From Alphaproteobacteria bacterium CG_4_10_14_0_8_um_filter_53_9 (GTDB taxonomy: Bacteria; Pseudomonadota; Alphaproteobacteria; UBA2136; UBA6156), in contig PFND01000084.1 in NCBI GenBank assembly GCA_002791805.1, positions 1 through 37,475 on the forward strand: 37,475 bases of DNA. Direction: 5' to 3'. The notes beneath the pieces are model-generated. The model was given only the letters and a program-made list of their open reading frames with translations, was not told where the DNA came from and did no database searches. Positions 1 through 6,842 of this stretch are shown here, one piece after another; within the stretch, counting starts at the first letter, position 1, and each line of letters begins with the position of its first letter. A program made the position numbers and the translations under genes.

Positions 1-47
1 CTTTTCCTCGGTCCGCCCCCTGCGCGCCGCAACCACGGAGACAATCC

Positions 48-443
48 ATGTCCGCAATCCTCACCTACACCAACTTCCGCCGCCTCATCGCAGGGATCAA
101 TCTTGCTTTCTGGTCCTTGAATACTTACGTTGGCTATTCCCTTACATTTGAGGGAACAGCCGCCACAAGCGGCCGCGAGATGTATAGCCCCGGTCTTATC
201 GCCACCTTCTTCGTATTTTTGGTATTGGCCGGGCTTAATCTCACCAGCAGATACGTTGGCAACGGATTATTCTACGGCACACTTGCGATGATTGCCTTCA
301 AGGATTACTTCATCGCCAAAGAAGCAGCCGCCGCCCTCCCGCCCGATCCAACAGCCGTCATCTTAATAGCCATAACATTCGTCTGCTGCACCGTCAGTGC
401 CCTGTGCATCTGGCACCCGGAAAAATGGCCCCCCTCCAAATAG
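48..443 (+). CDS. Small multi-pass membrane protein, unknown function
   Basis: The predicted product has 131 residues. About four hydrophobic stretches (roughly residues 10-30, 47-68, 74-90 and 100-120) suggest an inner-membrane protein with very short loops. A GGAG ribosome-binding sequence sits about 8 bases before the ATG, and a strong stem-loop follows the stop, so this looks like a complete one-gene unit unless it is joined to something upstream of the window. I recognise no family motif. The short charged tail ends in Pro-Pro-Ser-Lys. The reading frame is well supported by start site, terminator and membrane topology; the function is not known. Confidence 0.75.
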   Translation: MSAILTYTNFRRLIAGINLAFWSLNTYVGYSLTFEGTAATSGREMYSPGLIATFFVFLVLAGLNLTSRYVGNGLFYGTLAMIAFKDYFIAKEAAAALPPDPTAVILIAITFVCCTVSALCIWHPEKWPPSK

Positions 444-452
444 GGTCACCCC

Positions 453-487
453 AAAAGCCGCCCGATCCTCCAGATCAGGCGGCTTTT
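453..487. terminator. Rho-independent-type stem-loop after the first gene
   Basis: Perfect 10-bp arms AAAAGCCGCC (453-462) and GGCGGCTTTT (478-487). The 3' arm ends in a T run in the + direction, and the A run on the 5' side would also allow termination of - strand transcripts. It directly follows the stop at 443. Confidence 0.85.
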
Positions 488-616
488 GCCATCCCCACTC
501 CCTACTCACCTGTTTCTCCCCCCCCTTGCCACCCCCCAAAACGTATACTACAAACAACCTACAGATGCGGTATTTTTACGGGCAAACGAAGGTGCTCGAA
601 ACAAGGGAGAACGAGC

Positions 617-850
617 ATGAGGCTCGAAGATATCCTTACCAGACAAACGTCCCCTATCGGCAACGATAAGCGGGCAGGCTGCCATATCAGAAGCTATGCA
701 GGCCTCCACACCAATCTGCTGGCTCTCCTGTATAAGGCAACGGACGCCGGAGAAGGCCTAAGCCAGAACCACATGATCCAATGTGCCGATGGTGTAATGG
801 ATCTTCCCCAAAACATCCCCATAAAAGCAACAGAACTCGCCCTTGTGTAA
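617..850 (+). CDS. Small hypothetical protein (77 aa)
   Basis: The frame stays open further upstream, but the ATG at 617 is chosen because an AGGGAG-type ribosome-binding sequence lies 8 bases before it and because the upstream part crosses the terminator at 453-487. The product is hydrophilic, has no signal peptide or membrane segment, and contains two cysteines and several histidines. I recognise no family. It lies between two stem-loop terminators and is convergent with recF, so it is probably transcribed alone. It could be a chance frame, but start site and terminator placement favour a real small gene. Confidence 0.55.
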   Translation: MRLEDILTRQTSPIGNDKRAGCHIRSYAGLHTNLLALLYKATDAGEGLSQNHMIQCADGVMDLPQNIPIKATELALV

Positions 851-879
851 GCAAGGCGGCTCTTGAAAACCAGTGTATT

Positions 880-906
880 GCCGCCGAGCCTGAAAAGCTC
901 GGCGGC
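880..906. terminator. Bidirectional terminator between the 77-aa gene and recF
   Basis: Arms GCCGCCGAGC (880-889) and GCTCGGCGGC (897-906) with a 7-base loop, followed by TTTC on the + strand. It lies between the + gene ending at 850 and the - strand recF ending at 921, so it can serve both. Confidence 0.8.
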
Positions 907-920
907 TTTCGCGTATTTGT

Positions 921-2009
921 CTATTCCTCTTTTGCCCCAGAAATCTCCACCACCCGCACCGTTCCCGCAACATCTCCCGCCCACACCACATCCGTACACC
1001 ACACCTGACACCCCAATCCCACCACATCCTCTATCAAAGCCGCCCGCCGCTCGGCATCCAGATGCGCGCCAAATTCATCAATCAGCACCAGCGGCGCCAC
1101 ACCCAGCCTGTCACGTACCAACCGGGCATGAGCCATCAGCAGGCCCACAAGCCCGCGCTTGTGCTGCCCGCTGCTCGCCGTCGCCAGCGCCACCTTGCGC
1201 CCCCCTTCAATCACCACATGCCCCACCACATCCACTGTGTTGGCTCCACTCATGGTGCGGCCCATGCGGCGGTCAATATCGCGGCTCCGCGCAAACTTTC
1301 CTGCAAGCGCCGCCACACGGTCGTCATCATCCAGCACGGCAAGCCCCGCCCCTTCCAATCTCAACGCCACCCCTTCGCCAAAGCCCGTCAGCGCCTCGCA
1401 ATACGTCGCCCGCCCTTCCAAAATCTTCACCCCCCACCGCGCGGCAGAAAATTCTTCCGCCGCCAGCCAATCATCTTCCACGCCCTCTGTTTGCAAAAGC
1501 TTCATACGTCCGCGCAGGTGTCCTGTATAGCGGCGCACAGCCTCGGCATGGCCGGGCACCAAAGCCGCAGTCAAATCATCCAGCCATTCGCGCCGCACAC
1601 CGAGGCTTTCAAAAAATAGTCGGTCCAAAGCAGGCGCCAGCCACACCAGCGGAACCTCACACGCCAAAACATCGCCGCTCACCCTGTTACCATCCACCAA
1701 AACATCTTTTTTGCCCGCATCGCTCTTGGGCTTCCACCCCACCGCCACGGTGCGCCCGTCCATATCTCCCGCCACAACGCCCCACCCCATTGCCCGTTGG
1801 TTCTTGGGCACCTCCCACGCCAGCAACGCCTTGGCCTCCGCGCTCAAAATCCCGCGCCCCCCACCCAGCACACTCACCGCCTCTAAAATACTTGTTTTGC
1901 CCGCACCGTTGGGTCCAATCAGCGCCACCACATCTGCCCCGCCCAAATCCTCCAGAACCCGCTCGCGCTGGTTTCTAAAATGGGTCATAACAAGCCGTTC
2001 AATCCGCAT
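921..2009 (-). CDS. recF: DNA replication and repair protein RecF
   Basis: RecF is an SMC-like ABC ATPase that binds gapped or stalled-fork DNA and helps RecOR load RecA. The product (362 residues) is of normal length for the family. Walker A is GPNGAGKTS (residues 32-40), followed by the RecF-typical stretch ILEAVSVLGGGRG. A signature-like segment SSGQHKRGLVGLLMAHARL and a Walker B/D-loop (LIDEFGAHLDAERR, Asp-Glu at about 311-312) lie near the C-terminus. An AGGA sequence about 8 bases before the ATG supports the start. It lies downstream of dnaN in the usual dnaA-dnaN-recF order, but with an unusually long, structured 390-base spacer. A long open frame on the opposite strand (863-1978) is a GC-driven shadow. 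Confidence 0.95.
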   Translation of the reverse strand: MRIERLVMTHFRNQRERVLEDLGGADVVALIGPNGAGKTSILEAVSVLGGGRGILSAEAKALLAWEVPKNQRAMGWGVVAGDMDGRTVAVGWKPKSDAGKKDVLVDGNRVSGDVLACEVPLVWLAPALDRLFFESLGVRREWLDDLTAALVPGHAEAVRRYTGHLRGRMKLLQTEGVEDDWLAAEEFSAARWGVKILEGRATYCEALTGFGEGVALRLEGAGLAVLDDDDRVAALAGKFARSRDIDRRMGRTMSGANTVDVVGHVVIEGGRKVALATASSGQHKRGLVGLLMAHARLVRDRLGVAPLVLIDEFGAHLDAERRAALIEDVVGLGCQVWCTDVVWAGDVAGTVRVVEISGAKEE

Positions 2010-2039
2010 AGAAAAGTCCTACCATAGCCTCCTGTAAAA

Positions 2040-2340
2040 GACAAAAAGGCTTCTCAAAATCTCTCTATTTTTAGGCCATTCATCTCGTTGGCGAAAACTC
2101 GTTTATTCCGAGCAGCAAGGAGGATGTGTACGTCTTCAGTACACGACGACGCGGCGCGCAGGAAAAACGAGTTTGCAGCCCGAGAGAAGGTGTCTAAAAA
2201 CAGCAACCCCCACCACCGGGCGAGGGAGAGTAAAGCCCGGAGATGGGGTTGTTCAAGGTCACTGCTTCCGTTGCGTCTCGGAACTTTGGCCAGGTGGCAC
2301 AAACTTTGTTGGTATTATTCGCCACTCTTATTTTAAGTAA
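2040..2340. repeat. Highly structured non-coding element between dnaN and recF
   Basis: The 390 bases between recF (start 2009) and dnaN (end 2400) hold no convincing gene; the 82-codon frames on both strands have unlikely compositions. Two large inverted-repeat structures stand out. AAACTCGTTT (2095-2104) pairs with AAACGAGTTT (2165-2174) and encloses an inner hairpin GTGTAC-7-GTACAC (2126-2144). A second hairpin runs from CAACCCC (2204-2210) to GGGGTTG (2245-2251) with an inner CCGGGC/GCCCGG stem. This could be a dispersed genomic repeat, a structured small RNA, or a folded leader of recF. The sequence alone does not tell which, and no second copy lies in this window. Confidence 0.5.
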
Positions 2341-2399
2341 GCCTGCTCTCCTCGTTTTTTTCCACAACAGAAACTTTGGTAAACCCTGAAAATACGGGG

Positions 2400-3515
2400 T
2401 TAAACGCGCATCGGCATCACAACAAACAGGCTGTGAGCATCACCGGGGTCACGCACCATCACAGGGCTGTTGCTGTCCTTGCAGTGCAGCACCATGTCAT
2501 CGCCTTCAATCTGAGAGCCAATTTCCGCCAGATACCGGGCATTAAAACCAATCTCAAGAGGCTGGCCTGCATAATCAACCTTCACGTCCTCATTAGCATT
2601 TTCCTGGTCGGGGTTGTTGGCAGAAAGGGTGACAGAGCCACCATCCGCTTTCAACCGAACACTGCGTGTTTTCTCATGAGAGAGAATGCTCACCCGCTCC
2701 ACAGCCTGAAGGAGAGATTTGCGCGCCACGGTCAAAACGTCTTTCGCCACAGGCGGAATCACACGGCCGTAATCAGGGAAACTTGCATCAATCACCTTGC
2801 TGGTCATCGTAATGTCGCCCGCCTCAGCCTGGATTTTGCTCTCCGCAAGGGTCAGCTTCACTTCTTTGCCAATCTCGGCCAGCTTTTTAAGCTCGGCAAC
2901 ACATTTTTTGGGCAGGATCACACCCACCATGCCCGCCGCACCCTCGGGCAAAGGCATATCCGCCTTGGCCAGACGGTGGCCATCCGTGGCCACAGCGCGC
3001 AAAAGAGCTTCGCCGTCTTCTTCAACTTCATGAAGGTACACGCCGGTAAGATAGGCGCGCGTCTCGTCAGAGCTCGCTGCAAAAGAAACCTTGTCCAAAA
3101 GACGCTTCAAATCGGCAGAAGGCAGGGTAAACGCCACGCCGTCCGTCACCCGGGTCATATCGGGGAAGGCTTCGGCCCCAAGGGTCGCAAGGCTGAAGTT
3201 GGCCTTACCCGCACTCATGGCAAGGCGGCTGCCCCCATCCACAAGCTCAAGGTTCACCATCACCCCTTCAGGGATTTTGGAGACAATTTCAAACATTTTA
3301 GTCGCACCCACGGTGGTGGTGCCTTCCTTGTCCACAAAGGCTTCGGCGGTGCCCTGCACGGTCAGGTCGTTATCCGTACCGGTAAGCTCCAGCTGGTCTT
3401 TGGTGGCCACAAGGCGCACATTGCCCAAAATAGCAATGGTGGATCGTTTTTCAACCACAGCACTTGCGTGTTTCAGGGCTCTAAATAAGGTCTCTCGAGA
3501 TATGCTAAGTTTCAT
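2400..3515 (-). CDS. dnaN: DNA polymerase III beta subunit (sliding clamp)
   Basis: The sliding clamp holds the replicative polymerase on DNA and recruits many partners through its hydrophobic pocket. The product has 371 residues, the normal length. It starts MKLSISRETLFRALKHAS and contains typical clamp segments, such as RSTIAILGNVRL near residue 24, SFPDYGRVIP (about 240-250), the conserved NARYLAEI and the C-terminal VMPMRV ending that forms part of the partner pocket. An AGG sequence close to the ATG is the only visible ribosome-binding element. It sits between recF and dnaA on the same strand, but an opposite-strand gene separates it from dnaA, so it must have its own promoter in 3516-3690. 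Confidence 0.97.
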   Translation of the reverse strand: MKLSISRETLFRALKHASAVVEKRSTIAILGNVRLVATKDQLELTGTDNDLTVQGTAEAFVDKEGTTTVGATKMFEIVSKIPEGVMVNLELVDGGSRLAMSAGKANFSLATLGAEAFPDMTRVTDGVAFTLPSADLKRLLDKVSFAASSDETRAYLTGVYLHEVEEDGEALLRAVATDGHRLAKADMPLPEGAAGMVGVILPKKCVAELKKLAEIGKEVKLTLAESKIQAEAGDITMTSKVIDASFPDYGRVIPPVAKDVLTVARKSLLQAVERVSILSHEKTRSVRLKADGGSVTLSANNPDQENANEDVKVDYAGQPLEIGFNARYLAEIGSQIEGDDMVLHCKDSNSPVMVRDPGDAHSLFVVMPMRV

Positions 3516-3697
3516 GACCTAAACCTAAACCAACCATAGCCTTCCTGCCATCCCCCCTGCCCACGCCTTCACCACCAAATCAACAGCCCGATAACTAACA
3601 GCATGAATACAAAAGACTTGCCATCTCTCTAAAAACACCTTTAAGCTCTTGCCCGAGCACCACCCCTCCCTTTTCCCCAAGCAGGAGATTGTCTCTC

Positions 3698-4384
3698 ATG
3701 TTGCCAGAAAGCATCCGAACGCTTGAGATTCCCCTTTTCATCATGCCTTCCTTCTACAATGTCAGGGTGGATGAGAATAACAAAATCAACCCCAAGCCTC
3801 ACGAGGCCAGAATACGAGAAGACCTGATACGCCAAGCTGTCCACAGTGGCGTCTGGGAAGATCCGACAGATCCGAATATCTTTTACGGTTCAGGGCTCAT
3901 CATCGTTTCGGGTACAGAGATACCCACACCTCTCTTCATACGCTTTTCAATAGAAGAGGAAGGGTTAACCTTTATCCAACCGGAAGAGTTTGAGGATTGG
4001 GATGAAGACACACAACCCGTACACGGGGCAAACATGCTCTCTGCAGCAAGCTTTGCCGTAAGCCTTCTGGAAATTTACGAGACTGAAGATAAAGAAAAAT
4101 TCGCCCGCATGAAGGCACGAAGGAAGCTTAACTGGCTCACAAGCTCTCGCCAGCCGTGGTTTCCCTTTTTTCACGCGGCAGAAAGAAAGAAGATTCTCCT
4201 TCCAAGTGGAGAAAGCGCGTGGTCACTTATGGTTCGCTGCCCGGACGACTCTGTCTTCTTTATCACCCACGGCAGCGATATCGTGCTTATGGAAGAACCC
4301 GAAACTGCAAAACACGATGTTCATACGTTAAGGAACATCTCCCAAGAAGCCCTACGGGCCATGCCCCACATCGGCGAAGCCTGA
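3698..4384 (+). CDS. Unrecognised protein inserted between dnaN and dnaA
   Basis: The product has about 228 residues. The ATG at 3698 is preferred over the in-frame TTG at 3689 because AGGAG (3683-3687) is 10 bases before the ATG and only one base from the TTG. No signal peptide or membrane segment is visible; the protein is acidic, with many Glu and Asp, and appears cytoplasmic. I recognise no family motif. Segments such as GSGLIIVSGTEIPTPLF and SLMVRCPDDSVFFITHGSDI look like beta-rich folded domain. A strong terminator follows at once (4418-4439). Its position, on the strand opposite to dnaA and dnaN and splitting them, suggests insertion as a single-gene cassette. Function unknown. Confidence 0.8.
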   Translation: MLPESIRTLEIPLFIMPSFYNVRVDENNKINPKPHEARIREDLIRQAVHSGVWEDPTDPNIFYGSGLIIVSGTEIPTPLFIRFSIEEEGLTFIQPEEFEDWDEDTQPVHGANMLSAASFAVSLLEIYETEDKEKFARMKARRKLNWLTSSRQPWFPFFHAAERKKILLPSGESAWSLMVRCPDDSVFFITHGSDIVLMEEPETAKHDVHTLRNISQEALRAMPHIGEA

Positions 4385-4417
4385 CAACCCCTCTCACCGC
4401 CGCCCAACAACCAGAAG

Positions 4418-4439
4418 CCCCCCGCATGCGTGCGGGGGG
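4418..4439. terminator. Strong GC-rich terminator between the orphan gene and dnaA
   Basis: CCCCCCGCA (4418-4426) pairs with TGCGGGGGG (4431-4439) around a 4-base loop, followed by TCTTTGTT on the + strand. It lies between convergent genes and probably terminates both the 3698-4384 gene and dnaA. Confidence 0.88.
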
Positions 4440-4466
4440 TCTTTGTTATTTAATCACCACGTTCTC

Positions 4467-5990
4467 CTACCGCGCCGTCAGCATCTGCTCCAAAAGCTTC
4501 ACATCTTCCACAAGGCGCGCATCGCGCTCCAAAAGGTTCACAATCTGCTGGCAGGCATGCATCACGGTGGTGTGGTCGCGGCCGCCAAAGGCACGGCCAA
4601 TGTCGGGGTAGCTGCGGCTGGTCAGCTGCTTGCACAGGTACATGGCCACCTGGCGGGGGCGGGCCACCGCACGGTCACGGCGGGGGGCATGCAGGTCCGC
4701 CACGCGGATTTTGAAATACTCGGCCACTTGCTTCTGGATATCATCCATCCCCACCACCTTTGTCTGCACACGCAGCAGGTCGCGCAGCTGGTCTTTGGCA
4801 AAGGCAATGGTAAGCTCTTGGCCCGTCAACCGAGAGAACGCTGCAAGGCGGTTAAGGGCACCCTCAAGCTCCCGAACATTACTCGCAATGTTGGTGGCAA
4901 GGTAAACAGAAACATCATGAGGCAGCTCAAGGTCCATACTCGCGGCTTTTTGCTCCAAAATAGCCTGGCGGGTTTCCACGTCAGGGGCATGCACTTCAAT
5001 GGCAAGGCCGCTGCCAAGGCGGCTCCGCAAACGGTCTTCAATGTTAGGCAAGTCATGGGGAGATTTATCGGCGGTGAGGATCACCTGTTTTCCAAGGCTC
5101 ACAAGGGTATTAAAGGTATGGAAGAACTCTTCCTGCGTGCTTTCCTTGCCCGCAATAAACTGAATGTCGTCAATCATCAGTACATCCACCGCACGGAAGA
5201 GCTCTTTAAAGGCCAGCGTGTTTTTCTCACGAATGGCGCGGATGAATGTATAAAGGAATTGTTCGGCAGAAAGATATTGGATAACCACATCAGGGTTTCT
5301 GGCCTTCAGGGCATGGCCTACCGCCTGCATCAGGTGGGTTTTTCCAAGGCCTACCCCCCCGTGGAGGAAGAAGGGGTTAAACGATCCCATCTCTTCCGCC
5401 ACACGCTGTGCTGCCGCAAAGGCAAACTGGTTAGATTTTCCGGTAACAAAACTGTCAAAAGAGTAGCGCGCGTCCAGCTCGTTGCCGGCCAGCCAGTCAT
5501 GCGTCTTGGCCGTCGCAGCAGCCCCCCCCGTCGCACCCCCGTTGCTTACCTCGCTCTTATCCTTAGGGCCCCCTTGTGTACCCCCCAAAACCTCCGTTGC
5601 ACCACCCCCGTCTCTGCCCATGCTTTGCCACACAGGCACAACATCAAAGTCCACAGCCACATCTTTGCCCGTAACATGGCGCCAGCCTTCAGCAATGGGG
5701 TCTCTGTAATGCTTTTTCACCCAATCCTGCATAAACATCGTGGGCACAGCCAGCACCACACGACCACCATCTTTCTTCAAAAAATTCAAAGGCATAACCC
5801 ATGCCGCAAAATCAGCCGGTGCTACCTGGCCTTCCATCCACGCCTGCACCGCCGCCCATATCGCCTTGTCTCCCTCCCCTTTTTTATCGCTCAAAGCACT
5901 GTTTGTTAAAGATAAATTCGGTAAAGTATTCTCAAAGTATCCATCGGACGTCATGGAAGATACAGCGGCTAAAGCAGGGGAAGATGTCAT
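4467..5990 (-). CDS. dnaA: Chromosomal replication initiator DnaA
   Basis: DnaA is the AAA+ ATPase that binds DnaA boxes at oriC and opens the duplex. The product (507 residues) has an N-terminal domain (IWAAVQAWMEGQVAPADFAAWV, residues 44-65, partly listed here as a landmark), and a linker rich in Gly and Ala (125-165). Walker A is GGVGLGKTH (211-219) and Walker B is LMIDDIQF (271-278). The C-terminal DNA-binding domain carries the family signature ending GRDHTTVMHA (470-479). An AAAGGACGAG sequence spaced 7 bases from the ATG supports the start. A 230-base spacer with an inverted repeat at 6145-6163 lies upstream, after the rpsT terminator, so dnaA probably has its own promoter. Confidence 0.98.
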   Translation of the reverse strand: MTSSPALAAVSSMTSDGYFENTLPNLSLTNSALSDKKGEGDKAIWAAVQAWMEGQVAPADFAAWVMPLNFLKKDGGRVVLAVPTMFMQDWVKKHYRDPIAEGWRHVTGKDVAVDFDVVPVWQSMGRDGGGATEVLGGTQGGPKDKSEVSNGGATGGAAATAKTHDWLAGNELDARYSFDSFVTGKSNQFAFAAAQRVAEEMGSFNPFFLHGGVGLGKTHLMQAVGHALKARNPDVVIQYLSAEQFLYTFIRAIREKNTLAFKELFRAVDVLMIDDIQFIAGKESTQEEFFHTFNTLVSLGKQVILTADKSPHDLPNIEDRLRSRLGSGLAIEVHAPDVETRQAILEQKAASMDLELPHDVSVYLATNIASNVRELEGALNRLAAFSRLTGQELTIAFAKDQLRDLLRVQTKVVGMDDIQKQVAEYFKIRVADLHAPRRDRAVARPRQVAMYLCKQLTSRSYPDIGRAFGGRDHTTVMHACQQIVNLLERDARLVEDVKLLEQMLTAR

Positions 5991-6144
5991 AGAAAATCTC
6001 GTCCTTTCAATATGTTATTATCATTCCTCCCGCACCCCGCGTGCCAGAAAATCTCGCAACGCGCACCCCACACTGCCAGCACGGCCAAAAGCCCTCGCCA
6101 CCCCCTCAGGCAGCCCCCATAATGTGTCTAAAATAAATCTCTAA

Positions 6145-6163
6145 CTTCTTAAGACATAAGAAG
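6145..6163. promoter_or_regulatory. Operator-like inverted repeat upstream of dnaA
   Basis: CTTCTTA (6145-6151) and TAAGAAG (6157-6163) form a perfect 7-bp inverted repeat with a 5-base spacer. It lies about 155 bases upstream of the dnaA start and just downstream of the rpsT terminator. The size and spacing suit a dimeric repressor site, but it is not a known consensus that I recognise. It could also be a weak hairpin of the read-through rpsT transcript. Confidence 0.3.
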
Positions 6164-6184
6164 AAATCGTATCTCACGAACACT

Positions 6185-6216
6185 CAAAAAAAACCGCAGT
6201 ATGGGGGACTGCGGTT
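6185..6216 (-). terminator. Rho-independent terminator of rpsT
   Basis: On the - strand, AACCGCAGT pairs with ACTGCGGTT (arms at 6208-6216 and 6192-6200, 7-base loop) and is followed directly by a run of eight T (6185-6192 region). It starts about 9 bases after the rpsT stop codon. Confidence 0.92.
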
Positions 6217-6224
6217 AAGTATGC

Positions 6225-6494
6225 TTAAGCTTTGGCGCTCGTGCGTATTTTTGCCGCCATCCGAGAAACCTTCCGAGAGGCCGCTCCTTTCGTCAAAATA
6301 CCTTGGCGGGCTTTACGTGCCAGCTCGCTCATTGCCTCTTTAAACGTCGCGGCAAGGGTTGCCTTATCGCCAGAAACCACAGCAGCATCAAACTTCTTAA
6401 CTGCAGATTTCACTTGTGTTTTCTTGGTAATATTAGCCACTTTTTGAACGCTATCTTGGCGGATGCGTTTACGTTGTTGCTTGGTATGCGCCAT
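6225..6494 (-). CDS. rpsT: 30S ribosomal protein S20
   Basis: S20 is a primary 16S rRNA-binding protein of the small subunit. The product has 89 residues, the normal length. It starts MAHTKQQRKRIRQDSV with the expected Lys/Arg/Gln-rich helix, and contains the family segment TKGAASRKVSRMAAKI near the C-terminus. The usual start motif in other bacteria is MANxxSAxKR; MAHTKQQRKR is the alphaproteobacterial-like form. AAGGAA lies upstream with a long spacing of about 13 bases. It is followed by a strong terminator, so it is an independent unit upstream of dnaA; rpsT next to dnaA is a common alphaproteobacterial arrangement. Confidence 0.97.
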   Translation of the reverse strand: MAHTKQQRKRIRQDSVQKVANITKKTQVKSAVKKFDAAVVSGDKATLAATFKEAMSELARKARQGILTKGAASRKVSRMAAKIRTSAKA

Positions 6495-6675
6495 GGGGTC
6501 GTCGTTTCCTTCTTCATTTAATTCAGTTATTCGGGCTGTGTCAGATGCTCACGCTTCGTTAATTTATGGCGTTTTCAAACAATCGTTCTAAAATAACAAT
6601 CATTTGGCTTCCACACAGCTTTTACTCACTTTCCCAACCACGCCCTGCCCAAAGTGTGAGCGGCACACTAACCCC

Positions 6676-6684
6676 TGTGGATAA
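6676..6684 (-). promoter_or_regulatory. DnaA box
   Basis: TGTGGATAA on the + strand is the reverse complement of the TTATCCACA consensus (9 of 9). Confidence 0.6.
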
Positions 6685-6778
6685 CTTTCGTAAAGCCCCC
6701 TCCACAAAAAAATACACTAAAAAAAACCTTGACTTGCCCTTTTCAAACACCCCGCCTCCGTAAAATTCGTTCCCCATT

Positions 6779-6787
6779 TTATCCACA
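6779..6787 (+). promoter_or_regulatory. DnaA box
   Basis: TTATCCACA, 9 of 9 match to the strong DnaA-box consensus. A second, weaker TTATCCCCT follows 3 bases later at 6791. Confidence 0.6.
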
Positions 6788-6842
6788 GGGTTATCCCCTT
6801 GTATAAAAATAATGCCTAAGCCTATGTAAAATAATAAAAAGT

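Larger units (their letters stand above)
6495..6842. other. Candidate chromosomal origin segment (rpsT-mnmG intergenic)
   Basis: This 348-base gap has no gene. It carries two exact DnaA-box consensus matches in opposite orientation: TGTGGATAA (6676-6684) and TTATCCACA (6779-6787). A relaxed match TTATCCCCT starts at 6791. The rest is AT-rich, with A runs near 6706-6726 and an almost pure A/T stretch after 6800 that would suit a duplex-unwinding element. The position between rpsT-dnaA and mnmG is typical of bacterial origins. It also holds the rpsT promoter. Similar sites lie beyond mnmG (9170-9459). Origin function is inference. Confidence 0.55.

Noticed and set aside
863-1978. 371-codon + strand frame opposite recF
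   Set aside because: Pro/His/Ala-rich shadow caused by GC-rich third positions of recF; no start signal or domain.
2054-2336. 82-codon frames on both strands in the dnaN-recF gap
   Set aside because: They cross the inverted repeats and have Arg/Ser-rich unlikely sequences; the gap is better read as a structured element.
2376-3488. 370-codon + strand frame opposite dnaN
   Set aside because: His/Arg-rich antisense shadow of dnaN; no ribosome-binding site.
4443-5909. 488-codon + strand frame opposite dnaA
   Set aside because: Antisense shadow of a certain dnaA; composition not protein-like.
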